Below, one piece after another: positions 1 through 7,961 of a stretch of DNA of 64,000 bases. The first letter of the stretch is position 1. Each line of letters starts with the position of its first letter. The stretch is from the NCBI GenBank assembly GCA_030432695.1, contig JAUILN010000004.1, positions 372,001-436,000 on the forward strand, read 5' to 3'. Origin of the DNA: a bacterium. Its GTDB lineage: Bacteria > Planctomycetota > UBA1135 > UBA2386. Below the pieces are notes generated by a model. It had not been told where the DNA came from and did no database searches. It saw nothing but the letters and a program-made list of their open reading frames with translations. Made by a program: the position numbers and the translations under genes.

Positions 1-724
1 GCATGCGCTCGCGGTAGCGCTCGGTGGTGCTCGTCAGCGCGTTCTCCGGAGCGTGCAGCGCGTGCCAGGAGAGCTGCGCGAAGAACGGCTGCTCGGCCTT
101 CCGGCAATCGGCCATGAAGGCCGCGGCGCGCTCGGCCATGCCGAACAGGTCCACCGGGTTCGGATCGGTGAAGCGGGCTGCCGCCTCGTTGCCGAGGTCA
201 CCGTCGTGGACGTCGTAACCGTGGGCACCGGGACCGCCGCTCCGCAGGTGCCACTTGCCGAAGTGCGCGGTGCGGTAGCCGTCGGCCTGCAGCAGCTCGC
301 CGAGGGTCCGCTCGGAGTCGGCGAGTCGGCGGGCATTGGCGGGCGGCAGGAGGCGCGTATTGGCCGATGCGTCGACGCTCTTCGCGGCCTTGGTCCAGCC
401 GAGCGCGGCGGGCGTGCGGCCGGTCTGGATTGCGATGCGGGTGGGGGAGCAGACCGGTGCGGGCGCGTAGGCGGCGGAGCAGCGCAGGCCGGCGGCGGCC
501 AGCTCCTCGAGTCGCGGGGTCCGGTGGATCGGGCTGCGCGAGTCGTCGCGTTCGGGATGCATGCGGACCGACAGGCCGTCCCAGGACTGGTCGTCGGCGA
601 GCATCAGCACGAAGTTGGGGCGGGGCGATGCGGACTCGGCCTGGGCGGTCGCAGGACGCGCGGCCGCAGCGGCGAGGAGTGCGGCGAGCAGGCCGGCGGC
701 GAGGACGCGAGGAGAACGGGTCAT
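1..724 (-). CDS. Sulfatase, N-terminal part (runs off window start)
   Basis: Secreted sulfatase that would hydrolyse sulfate esters, probably of sulfated polysaccharides. Read on the minus strand from the ATG at 724, it opens with an Arg-containing signal peptide (hydrophobic stretch about residues 7-28 ending ATAQA). The first metal-binding segment follows (NFVLMLADDQ, about 37-46), then the formylglycine core C92-S-P-T-R and the downstream motifs TPAALG and HFGKWHL, all typical of the alkaline-phosphatase-fold sulfatase family. Cys92 would need conversion to formylglycine by a sulfatase-modifying enzyme that is not in this window. No stop codon is reached, so the C-terminal half is missing only because the window ends. 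Substrate cannot be told. Family call is firm. Confidence 0.9.
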   Translation of the reverse strand, partial: MTRSPRVLAAGLLAALLAAAAARPATAQAESASPRPNFVLMLADDQSWDGLSVRMHPERDDSRSPIHRTPRLEELAAAGLRCSAAYAPAPVCSPTRIAIQTGRTPAALGWTKAAKSVDASANTRLLPPANARRLADSERTLGELLQADGYRTAHFGKWHLRSGGPGAHGYDVHDGDLGNEAAARFTDPNPVDLFGMAERAAAFMADCRKAEQPFFAQLSWHALHAPENALTSTTERYRERM

Positions 725-871
725 GGGGTTCGATCGGGTGGCGGGAATGGGCGGCGCGGAACGCGTCCCTCGCCCCGCGAGCCCTGCGCCGAGGACGGGC
801 CCTTGCACCGAGAACGTCACAGGTTCCTCATCGCGGGGCTGCACCGGGTCGGGATACGTGGTGGCGCGGCC

Positions 872-1300
872 ATGGAGATCCCGACTTCGAGTGGTGATTC
901 CTGCCGTGTTCGCGCTGCCTGGCGGCGTGGCATCCTCGCGCGGCGCGAGGGCCTGGCCGACGACCAGCGGGTCGCCTTGGCGCGGCTCCGGGGTCGCTAC
1001 GAGGAGGCCACCGGTGCCGTCGTCGAGAGGGCCGAGACGCTCGAGGTCGGCCGGCAGACGTTCACGCTGTGCGCGCTCTGTCACCTGCCCAAGAACGGGG
1101 GGCAGGCGTTCGGCCCGCCCCTCCGTGGTCTGCTCGACCGGCCGGTCGCCTCGCTCGAGGACTACGCCTACTCGCCGGCGATGCGCGCGCAAGCGGCCGA
1201 TGGACGTCGCTGGACCGAGAACGAACCCCAGGTGTTCTGCCCGGTCGCTCACGCCGTTCTGCGGCGACACCGCGGGCCCCGGATCGCGACGGTGATGCTC
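872..1300 (+). pseudogene. Frameshifted cytochrome c remnant
   Basis: From the ATG at 872 the frame encodes a short helix-rich stretch and then a class I cytochrome c heme site, C-A-L-C-H near 1074-1088, followed by FGPPLRGLLDRPVAS and a Tyr/Ser-rich segment ending in WTENE near 1225. The C-terminal part expected in this fold (VxPG followed by a charged DRxxxxxYL-like helix) is not in this frame. A plausible version (GVLPG...PDRDG) lies in another forward frame from about 1230. A signal-peptide-like stretch (VVIPAVFALPGG) also sits in a different frame at about 893-930. I therefore read it as a soluble periplasmic cytochrome c broken by small indels. Sequencing errors could give the same picture. 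The 3' end abuts the convergent DUF2231 gene. Confidence 0.5.
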
Positions 1301-1829
1301 AGTCGTCATCGTCGTCGTGCTCGCCCTCGCCACTCCACAGGCTGCCACCCAACGGTTGACCCTGTGCCGCGGCATCGACGAAGACCTGCGCCGCGCCGTG
1401 GCGGTAGACCAGCGCACCGCCGGCGTGGCCGACCCGGTAGCCGGCCCAGGCGACCGCGAGGGTGCCGAGCAGGGTCACGACTGCGAGGCTGCGGCCGAGG
1501 CGCTCGCTCTTGGCCATCGCGGTGCCAGCGGCCAGCAGCAGCACCACCCCGGCGACCCACAGGAACTGTTCGGCGGCCTCCTCGTGGGCTTCGATCCGTG
1601 CCTCGGGCACCACGCGCTCGACCCGCTCCTCGTCGGCCTCGCCGGTCCGCGAGGCCAGGAAGCCCGACAGCAGCAGGGTCGCCTGCAGCGCCACCACGCC
1701 GAACCAGGCGCGGCGCGGCAACCAGCCCCGGACCCAGGCCAGGAGGGTCAGCGCGGTGGCGGGCGGCAGGATCACCGCCAGGGCGATCGGCAGGTGGACG
1801 AGGACGGGGTGCAGCGGGAGGTCGTTCAT
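1299..1829 (-). CDS. DUF2231 family membrane protein
   Basis: A 176-residue integral membrane protein. The N-terminus HPVLVHLPIA is the hallmark of DUF2231, and hydrophobic segments fall at about residues 12-32, 43-62, 88-106 and 113-132. The C-terminus is acidic (EHDDDDD). Members of this family are four-helix inner-membrane proteins found near cytochromes and metal or redox genes; their role is not established. It is divergent from the LuxR-type regulator at 1970, leaving 140 bases for shared control, and convergent with the cytochrome c remnant. The trio may once have formed one redox-related locus; that is inference. Confidence 0.75.
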   Translation of the reverse strand: MNDLPLHPVLVHLPIALAVILPPATALTLLAWVRGWLPRRAWFGVVALQATLLLSGFLASRTGEADEERVERVVPEARIEAHEEAAEQFLWVAGVVLLLAAGTAMAKSERLGRSLAVVTLLGTLAVAWAGYRVGHAGGALVYRHGAAQVFVDAAAQGQPLGGSLWSGEGEHDDDDD

Positions 1830-1969
1830 CGCTTCTCTCTGGTTCGGGAGGTCGCCTTCGAGCTGCGGCGGTCGACCCGACCGCTCGCCCCGAGGGCACG
1901 CCGGAAAGATCGTCCGGAGCCCGCCGTTGGTCGATCCGCCAGATGTGAGGAGCCCTGCTGGACAACGAC

Positions 1970-2527
1970 TTGCGAGCTGCGAACCCCTCGGATGACGGAA
2001 CCGGAATCGGTCGCCACGCGGCGCTGGTCGGCGTGTTCGCCGCGATCGTGCTGCTGGCCGTGACCGACATCGCGACCGACCTGGGCGAGGGCACGAGCCT
2101 CGGGCACGTGGTGCTCGAGGGTCTCGTGGTGGTCGCCGGACTGGTCGGTGTCGGTCTCGGGCTGCGACGGATCACGGTGCTGCGTCGCGACGCGGTCGCA
2201 CTACGCGGCGAGGCCGAGCGGCTCGGCGCGCGGTTGGCGGCGTCGCACCGCGAGGCCGAGCGTTGGCGCAACGAGTCGCGCGAGCTCCTCGACGGGCTCG
2301 GTGCTGCGATCGACCGCCAGTTCGTCGCCTGGTCGCTCAGCCCGGCGGAACGTGAGATCGCGTCGCTGCTGCTGAAGGGGCTCAGCCACAAGGAGATCGC
2401 CACCCTGCGTCGGGTCTCGGAGGCGACGGTCCGGCAGCAGTCGCGGGGGGTCTATCGGAAGGCCGGCGTCGACGGGCGCCACGAACTGGCGGCGTTCTTC
2501 CTGGAGGGATTGCTGCCGGGAGGGTGA
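1970..2527 (+). CDS. Membrane-anchored LuxR-type transcriptional regulator
   Basis: A 185-residue regulator with two N-terminal transmembrane helices (about residues 19-33 and 47-64), a short coiled-coil-like linker (about 70-100) and a C-terminal LuxR/GerE helix-turn-helix (about 120-180). The recognisable core is LSPAERE, GLSHKEIA and SEATVRQQ, with the closing VYRKAGVDGRHELAAF. The same architecture, including the DLGEG motif between the helices, is familiar from small regulators of alphaproteobacteria. I see no receiver domain, so the signal is probably sensed in or near the membrane. The only start giving the first helix is TTG at 1970; a GAGGAG lies about 17 bases upstream, which is far. 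The divergent DUF2231 gene is the obvious candidate target. Confidence 0.75.
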   Translation: MRAANPSDDGTGIGRHAALVGVFAAIVLLAVTDIATDLGEGTSLGHVVLEGLVVVAGLVGVGLGLRRITVLRRDAVALRGEAERLGARLAASHREAERWRNESRELLDGLGAAIDRQFVAWSLSPAEREIASLLLKGLSHKEIATLRRVSEATVRQQSRGVYRKAGVDGRHELAAFFLEGLLPGG

Positions 2528-2549
2528 GGGGCTCGGGCCGGGTGCGGCG

Positions 2550-3443
2550 TCAGGCGTGAGTGGTCAGCCAGCGGCCGATCCGGTCGATCAGCGCCGAGCG
2601 CACCGGCTCCGCGGCGTTGAGGATCTCGTGCTTCTCGTCGAGCGCCTCGGCCTCGCAGCGCGGCAGGCGGGCGACCAGCGCTGCGGTGGCCGTGGGCGAG
2701 GCGATGCAGTCGTCGGTGCCGTAGAGCACCAGCACCGGCAGGTCGAGGGTGGTGGCGCGGGCCAGCACCCGACGGTGTGCGCGCAGCGACTCGTGAGCCC
2801 AGCGCGCGGTGGCCTTCGAGAACACCAACGGGTCGAGGTCGTGCTCTGCGGCAATCGCGGGGTCGGAGCAGAGGCTCGATCCGGCGAGGTCGACGCCGAG
2901 GCTGAACCGCGGTGCGACGCGCGACACGGCGCTGGCGACCAGGCGCGTGATCCTCCGAGGCGCGTGCCTCAGTCCGAAGTAGGGCGACGACAGGGCGCAG
3001 GCCCTGATGCCGGCACGTGCGGGCCCGCGGGTCTGCAGGTAGTCGGTCGCGACCAGACCGCCCATCGAGTGGGCCAGCATCGTCGTCGGCAGTTCGGGGT
3101 GTGCGGCGCGGATCGCGCCGAGCAGCGCGTCGACGTCGTGGTGGTAGTCGGTGAAGGAGTCGACGTGGCCGCGCGGTCCGTCGGAGAAGCCGTGGCCGCG
3201 GAAGTCGATCAGGTGGACGGCGAGCGCGTGACGGTCGGCGAGTGCGGTCGCGACGCGGGAGTAGCGCAGGCCGTGCTCTGCATAGCCGTGCAGCAGGGCG
3301 ACGGCGGCGCGCGGTGCCTCCGACGCGGGTAGCCAATTCCGGTAGGCGAGCTGCAGGTCGTCGGCAGCGGTGAGTCGCGCGCTCCGGTCCGGCTGGCGGC
3401 CCAGGGCTGGCGTCGCTTGGTCTCGTGTGGGGCCTCGGTCCAT
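2550..3443 (-). CDS. Alpha/beta hydrolase, monoacylglycerol-lipase type
   Basis: A 297-residue serine hydrolase of the monoacylglycerol lipase / lysophospholipase group. It has the oxyanion HGYAEH segment (about residues 52-57), the FRGHGFSDGPRG motif (81-92) and the nucleophile elbow H-S126-M-G-G. The acid residue is probably the Asp of YGTDDCIAS, and the histidine that of DEKHEILN, near the C-terminus. The HGYAEH and GHGxSxGxRG pair points to the monoacylglycerol lipase subfamily rather than esterases. There is no signal peptide, so it is likely cytoplasmic. I chose the ATG at 3443 because conserved sequence begins near residue 22. It is divergent from the alcohol dehydrogenase gene. Confidence 0.8.
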   Translation of the reverse strand: MDRGPTRDQATPALGRQPDRSARLTAADDLQLAYRNWLPASEAPRAAVALLHGYAEHGLRYSRVATALADRHALAVHLIDFRGHGFSDGPRGHVDSFTDYHHDVDALLGAIRAAHPELPTTMLAHSMGGLVATDYLQTRGPARAGIRACALSSPYFGLRHAPRRITRLVASAVSRVAPRFSLGVDLAGSSLCSDPAIAAEHDLDPLVFSKATARWAHESLRAHRRVLARATTLDLPVLVLYGTDDCIASPTATAALVARLPRCEAEALDEKHEILNAAEPVRSALIDRIGRWLTTHA

Positions 3444-3567
3444 GGTGGGAGTGCAGCAGCCGCGTGAGCAGGGTGCGGCCGGCGTCGCGGTCGTGCAATC
3501 CCACGTCGAACCACAGGCGTACACCACCGAGGTAAATGCGGCTCGCATCCGTACACTGCGAGCACCC

Positions 3568-4671
3568 ATGAAGATCCGCGCAGCAGTCCTGGAGGAGTTC
3601 GGCAAGCCGTTGGTGGTGCAAGACGTGGATCTCGCGCCGCCGAAGGCCGGTGAGGTCCTGGTCCGTCTCGCCGCGTGTGGCGTCTGCCACACCGACATGT
3701 ACACCGCCAGCGGTGTCGATCCGTCGGGCTATGCGCCGACGGTGCTCGGCCACGAGGGAGCCGGGGTGGTCGAGGCGGTCGGCGAGGGCGTGACCTCGCT
3801 GCAGCCGGGCGACCACGTGGTCACGCTGTTCTCGCCGGAGTGCGGCACCTGCGTGCACTGCGAGTCGGGCAAGACCAACATCTGCGTGGCGATCCGCGAG
3901 GAGCAGGGCAAGGGCCATCTGCCGGATGGCACCACGCGGCTGTCGCGCAACGGCGAGCCGATGCGTCACTTCATGGGCACCAGCACCTTCGCGGAGGCGA
4001 CGGTGATGCCGGAGATCGCGCTGGCGAAGATCGCCAAGACCGCGTCGCTCGAGGCGGCGTGCCTGTTGGCCTGCGGCGCGACCACCGGGCTGGCGGCGGC
4101 GATCTGGAAGGCCGAGGTCGAGAAGGGTTCGAGCGTGGCGGTGTTCGGCGCCGGCATGGTCGGCCTCGGCGCGGTGGTCGGGGCGAAGCTGCAGGGCGCC
4201 GAGCAGATCATCGTGGTCGACAAGTCGGCCGATCGGCTGGAGCTGGCGAAGAAGTACGGCGCGACCGAGACGATCGTCGCGCACGACGAGACCGTGCGCG
4301 ACATCCTCGACCGCACCGGCGGCCAGGGCGCCGACTACACCTTCGAGGCGACCGGCCTGGTGGGCGTGATGGGTCAGGCGGTCGAGGCGGCACGCATGGG
4401 CTGGGGCGTCTGCACGGTGCTCGGCGTGGCGGGCAAGGGCGAGAAGCTGGAGATCATTCCGCGGTTCCTGATCACCGGCCGCAAGGTGCAGGGCGGCAGC
4501 TTCGGCGGCGCCAAGGGGCGGACCCACGTGCCGCAGCTCGTGGACATGTACCTGGATGGCAAGATCGATCTCGACGGATTCATCTCGCACCGCATGCCAT
4601 TGGACGACGTGAACCGCGCCTTCGAGCTGATGGAGCAGCACGACGGCATCCGCACGGTGCTGACCTTCTGA
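3568..4671 (+). CDS. Zinc alcohol dehydrogenase, class III (S-hydroxymethylglutathione type)
   Basis: A 367-residue medium-chain, zinc-dependent NAD(P) alcohol dehydrogenase. Catalytic zinc ligands are Cys40, His62 (in GHEGAG) and Cys169; structural zinc ligands are Cys92, Cys95, Cys98 and Cys106. The Rossmann motif is VFGAGMVGLG (192-201) with Asp218 at the end of the second strand, which favours NAD. The segment HFMGTSTFAEATV is typical of class III enzymes and relatives that oxidise S-(hydroxymethyl)glutathione or mycothiol adducts of formaldehyde. A hydrolase follows 12 bases later and may be its partner, as formylglutathione hydrolase is for FrmA, though that hydrolase is not of the usual FrmB type. 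The true thiol cofactor is unknown. Start ATG at 3568 matches the usual N-terminus. Confidence 0.9.
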   Translation: MKIRAAVLEEFGKPLVVQDVDLAPPKAGEVLVRLAACGVCHTDMYTASGVDPSGYAPTVLGHEGAGVVEAVGEGVTSLQPGDHVVTLFSPECGTCVHCESGKTNICVAIREEQGKGHLPDGTTRLSRNGEPMRHFMGTSTFAEATVMPEIALAKIAKTASLEAACLLACGATTGLAAAIWKAEVEKGSSVAVFGAGMVGLGAVVGAKLQGAEQIIVVDKSADRLELAKKYGATETIVAHDETVRDILDRTGGQGADYTFEATGLVGVMGQAVEAARMGWGVCTVLGVAGKGEKLEIIPRFLITGRKVQGGSFGGAKGRTHVPQLVDMYLDGKIDLDGFISHRMPLDDVNRAFELMEQHDGIRTVLTF

Positions 4672-4683
4672 GTCGGGGGAGTG

Positions 4684-5412
4684 ATGTTCGAAGAGCTACG
4701 CAACGCGCACGGCGAGCGTCTCGACGCGACGTTCCACTTCGGTGCCGAGGGCACCAAGGACCTGCTGGTCCTCGGCCATGGCGTCACCGCCAACAAGGAT
4801 CGGCCGTTCCTGGTCGCCCTCGCGGAGGCCGTGTCCGCGGCCGGCATCGCCTGCCTCCGCTTCTCGTTCGCCGGCAACGGTGAGTCCGAGGGACGGTTCG
4901 AGGAGTCGACCGTGAGCAAGGAGGTCGAGGACCTGGGCACGGTGCTCGACGCCTGCGAGGGTTGGCGCATCGGCTACGCCGGCCACTCGATGGGCGGCGC
5001 GGTCGGTGTGCTGCGCGCCAGCCGGGATCCGCGGATCACCGCGCTGATCTCGCTGGCTGGTATGGTGGACTGCCACGGCTTCGCACAGCGGAAGTTCGGC
5101 GCGCAGGAGCCTGGCAGTTCCTTCATGTGGGACAAGCCCGACTGCCCGCTGTCGCAGACCTACATGGACGACATGGCGGCGCTCGGGACGCTGGTTGAGA
5201 AGGGGCGGGACATCACCGTGCCGTGGCTGTTGGTGCACGGCGATGCCGACACCGTGGTGCTGCCGCAGGACGCGACGGACATCCTGGCGGTGGCCGGTGA
5301 CAACGCCGAGCTGGTGACCCTTGCGGGCGCGGACCACGTCTTCAGCGACGCTGCGACGCCGCAGATGGTCGAGGCCGTGGTGCCTTGGCTGCGGCGCGTC
5401 TGGGGCAGCTGA
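4684..5412 (+). CDS. Alpha/beta hydrolase downstream of alcohol dehydrogenase
   Basis: A 242-residue cytoplasmic alpha/beta hydrolase. The nucleophile elbow is G100-H-S102-M-G-G, with probable acid Asp187 or Asp189 in VHGDADTVV and base His218 in GADHVF. It begins 12 bases after the alcohol dehydrogenase stop with a GGGGGAG run just upstream, so the two are almost certainly cotranscribed. ATG at 4684 is preferred to the adjoining GTG at 4681, which would sit inside the ribosome-binding site. The pairing suggests thioester or ester hydrolysis after the dehydrogenase step, but the sequence looks like a generic dienelactone-hydrolase/esterase-type enzyme, so the substrate is open. Confidence 0.75.
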   Translation: MFEELRNAHGERLDATFHFGAEGTKDLLVLGHGVTANKDRPFLVALAEAVSAAGIACLRFSFAGNGESEGRFEESTVSKEVEDLGTVLDACEGWRIGYAGHSMGGAVGVLRASRDPRITALISLAGMVDCHGFAQRKFGAQEPGSSFMWDKPDCPLSQTYMDDMAALGTLVEKGRDITVPWLLVHGDADTVVLPQDATDILAVAGDNAELVTLAGADHVFSDAATPQMVEAVVPWLRRVWGS

Positions 5413-5608
5413 TCTCTCGAGGTCAGCCCCGGACCTGCGGCGAGTCTGCGGGTCGAGCAAGGCCTCGATCAGAGATCGTGGATCGGGTCGCCGGTTGAGC
5501 GTAATCGGCGCGGAGGCCTTCGCGCGAGTCGGAGAATTCGCCGGCCTGCGTTGGGATGGACTTCGCATCAGACGGTGAGACCGGACGACTTCCGTCCGAC
5601 CCAGACCG

Positions 5609-7927
5609 ATGCGTATCCAACCATTCTTCCTCTTCTCCGTGGCCGCAGTCTGCGCGGCCTCGATGACGCCTGCTCAGGATCGGGTGACTCCCCAGGGCAC
5701 GGTCCTGGATCTACCCAGCCGGGCCGCGCCGATGGTGAATCTCGGCGAGCGGCCGATCGAAGTCCCGCCTGCGACTCCCGGCCGCGACGACAGTCTCGCA
5801 GCCGGTCGTCGCGGCGTCAGGCGGTTGGACGGTCGCCTGTGGGGCTACGGCCGCGCCTACCGCGCGGGCTTCGAGCCCGGGGTGGTCGAGTTCACGCCGG
5901 CCTACGGCGAAGACTCGCCGCGCAATTTGCCGTTGCGGTTCCGTTTGGACAGCGTCCGCCGTGGGGCCGCGCAGTTCCTGGTCGCGGACGCCACCGCCGA
6001 GCCGATGCTGATCGGCGACCACGTCGAGTACCTCCGCCAGGACGGTGTGCGCGAGCGTTACGAGTGCCGCAACGAGGGCATGGAGCTGAGCCTCGTGTTC
6101 GAGGAGCGGATTGCCGGATCGGGTGACCTGGTCGTTCGGATGGCATTGGACTCCGAACTGCAGGCGCCGGGTGGGGAGCGTCTCACCGGCCTGGCGTTCG
6201 ATGCCGCGCCATTCGGGGCGGTGACGATCGGTGGCGTCACCGGAATCGACGCCGACGGCCGCGAGTGCACCGGCTGGCTCAACCACCGGGACGGCTGGCT
6301 GGAGATGGTGCTGCCGGCGGAGTTCGTCGACCGGGCGGCCTGGCCGCTGGTGCTCGATCCGTTGGTGGGCAACCTCGTTGCGACCGGAGTCTCGTTCGAC
6401 GACATCGAGCCTGACGTGGCGTACGACGCGAGCACCGACTTCTACCTCACGACCTACACCTACCAGATCTCGGCTGCCGACTTCGACGTGCTCGGCCAGC
6501 GGCACACCGGCGACAACGCGACCCGGACCGGCAACTTCATCCCGATCGGCGCCGGTGCTGGCCGTCAGCGCAAGGCCGCGGTGGGCAACGTCCAGATCTA
6601 CAACTACTTCGGAGTCGCCTGGCAGACCGATGCGGCCGGCAACTGGGACATCATGGCGCGCGGTGTGAATGCTGCGGACGGCTCGGTGGGTGCCGCGGTG
6701 GCCATCGCGAACTCCGGCAACGACGAGATCGACGTGGCCGTCTCCGGCGAGTCGTCGAATCTCGACGACGACAACCTCATCGCCTGGCAGGACGTCGGGG
6801 GCGTGGGGTTCCGCGCCTGTCAGTTCACGCCGGACATCGAAGTTGCATTCGACTACACCGATATCGGTGCGCCGGCGGTGGCGCGGGGCATCACGATCAG
6901 CCAGCACCCGAACGCTGCCGGGGACTACCTGTTCGCCTGGGAGACCGAGAACGCCACCGACTGGTACATCGGGCTGCAGATCCGCGACCGCAACCTCGAC
7001 AATCCGGCGGGGACCGCGCTGCTACCGGGCAGTGGCCATGGCCTGCGCGGCCTCTCTGCTGATGCGATCGGCGGCGATGAGTTCTACCTGGTGTACGGTC
7101 GCCGCGAGCTCCCGGGCGACAGCGGGCTCCTCGACGTCTGGGCCAGCCGGATCGTGCGGGTTCAGGGAACCAGCATCGGCGGCCCTGGAGGCCTGCAGGT
7201 CATCAAGGGGGATCCGCGCGACGACGAGTCGCAGCCCACGGTCGCCTACCTGGGCGACGACAAGGTCGTGGTGGGTTGGCGCGACATGCTGGTCCTCGGG
7301 GCACAGGACTCAGAGATCCGCATGGTCAACATCCTGCCTCTCGAGGCACGACCCTGCGGGCGCCAGTTCGGCATCCGCGCCGGGATCCTGCACGCTTCCA
7401 GCGACCCGAAGTTCGCGTCGAAGGCGTCGGCCGGTGCGGCTTCCGACGAGGCGATGCTCAGCTGGGCGACCTTCGACCTCGCGAGCGGCAACCAGCTGAC
7501 CTACCGCGTGCTCTGGGAGGGCATGGGATCGGGGGGGCCGGTCCGCAATCTCGGCGGGGGCTGCGGTCCTTCAGGAACGGCCGCGGCCAATGGTCCGTTC
7601 GCGTTCGGCAACCGGGACTTCGCCTTCACGCTGACCGGTTCCAACAACGGCTCGTCCACGCTCGCGGCGTGTTCGATCTCGTTCAACCCCGCGCCGAGCT
7701 TCTTCCGCTGCGGTCCCGGGTGCGCGCTCATGCCGGGCGACTTCTCGGCCAACGTCGCCATGGATGCGATGGGCAACGCCGAGTTGGCCGTTCCGGTCGG
7801 CTGCCGCGCGCAGTTCTTCGGTCTGGTGTTGAACGCGCAGTTCGTGGTCTACACGCCGTCGTTCAATCCCTGCGGGATCGCACCGGTTTCGGTGTCGAAC
7901 ACCGTGCAGGTGGTGCTCGGCGACTGA
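5609..7927 (+). CDS. Large secreted protein, planctomycete type, function unknown
   Basis: A 772-residue protein with a clear signal peptide (residues 1-22, ending AASMTPAQ). I recognise no enzyme motif. The central part (about 240-600) contains repeated short beta-rich stretches such as VAYDASTDFYLTTY and VAYLGDDKVVVGW, which resemble blades of a beta-propeller. The last about 130 residues are Gly/Asn/Cys-rich with paired cysteines (GGGCG, RCGPGCAL, NPCGIAPVS), the sort of C-terminal secreted module seen repeatedly in planctomycete surface proteins. Start ATG at 5609 gives the signal peptide directly. It is convergent with the lipase gene, whose stop lies 34 bases beyond. Probably an extracellular or surface protein. 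Confidence 0.7.
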   Translation: MRIQPFFLFSVAAVCAASMTPAQDRVTPQGTVLDLPSRAAPMVNLGERPIEVPPATPGRDDSLAAGRRGVRRLDGRLWGYGRAYRAGFEPGVVEFTPAYGEDSPRNLPLRFRLDSVRRGAAQFLVADATAEPMLIGDHVEYLRQDGVRERYECRNEGMELSLVFEERIAGSGDLVVRMALDSELQAPGGERLTGLAFDAAPFGAVTIGGVTGIDADGRECTGWLNHRDGWLEMVLPAEFVDRAAWPLVLDPLVGNLVATGVSFDDIEPDVAYDASTDFYLTTYTYQISAADFDVLGQRHTGDNATRTGNFIPIGAGAGRQRKAAVGNVQIYNYFGVAWQTDAAGNWDIMARGVNAADGSVGAAVAIANSGNDEIDVAVSGESSNLDDDNLIAWQDVGGVGFRACQFTPDIEVAFDYTDIGAPAVARGITISQHPNAAGDYLFAWETENATDWYIGLQIRDRNLDNPAGTALLPGSGHGLRGLSADAIGGDEFYLVYGRRELPGDSGLLDVWASRIVRVQGTSIGGPGGLQVIKGDPRDDESQPTVAYLGDDKVVVGWRDMLVLGAQDSEIRMVNILPLEARPCGRQFGIRAGILHASSDPKFASKASAGAASDEAMLSWATFDLASGNQLTYRVLWEGMGSGGPVRNLGGGCGPSGTAAANGPFAFGNRDFAFTLTGSNNGSSTLAACSISFNPAPSFFRCGPGCALMPGDFSANVAMDAMGNAELAVPVGCRAQFFGLVLNAQFVVYTPSFNPCGIAPVSVSNTVQVVLGD

Positions 7928-7961
7928 CCCGGGTGCTGCCGCCCGCGCCGGATCGCGCCGC

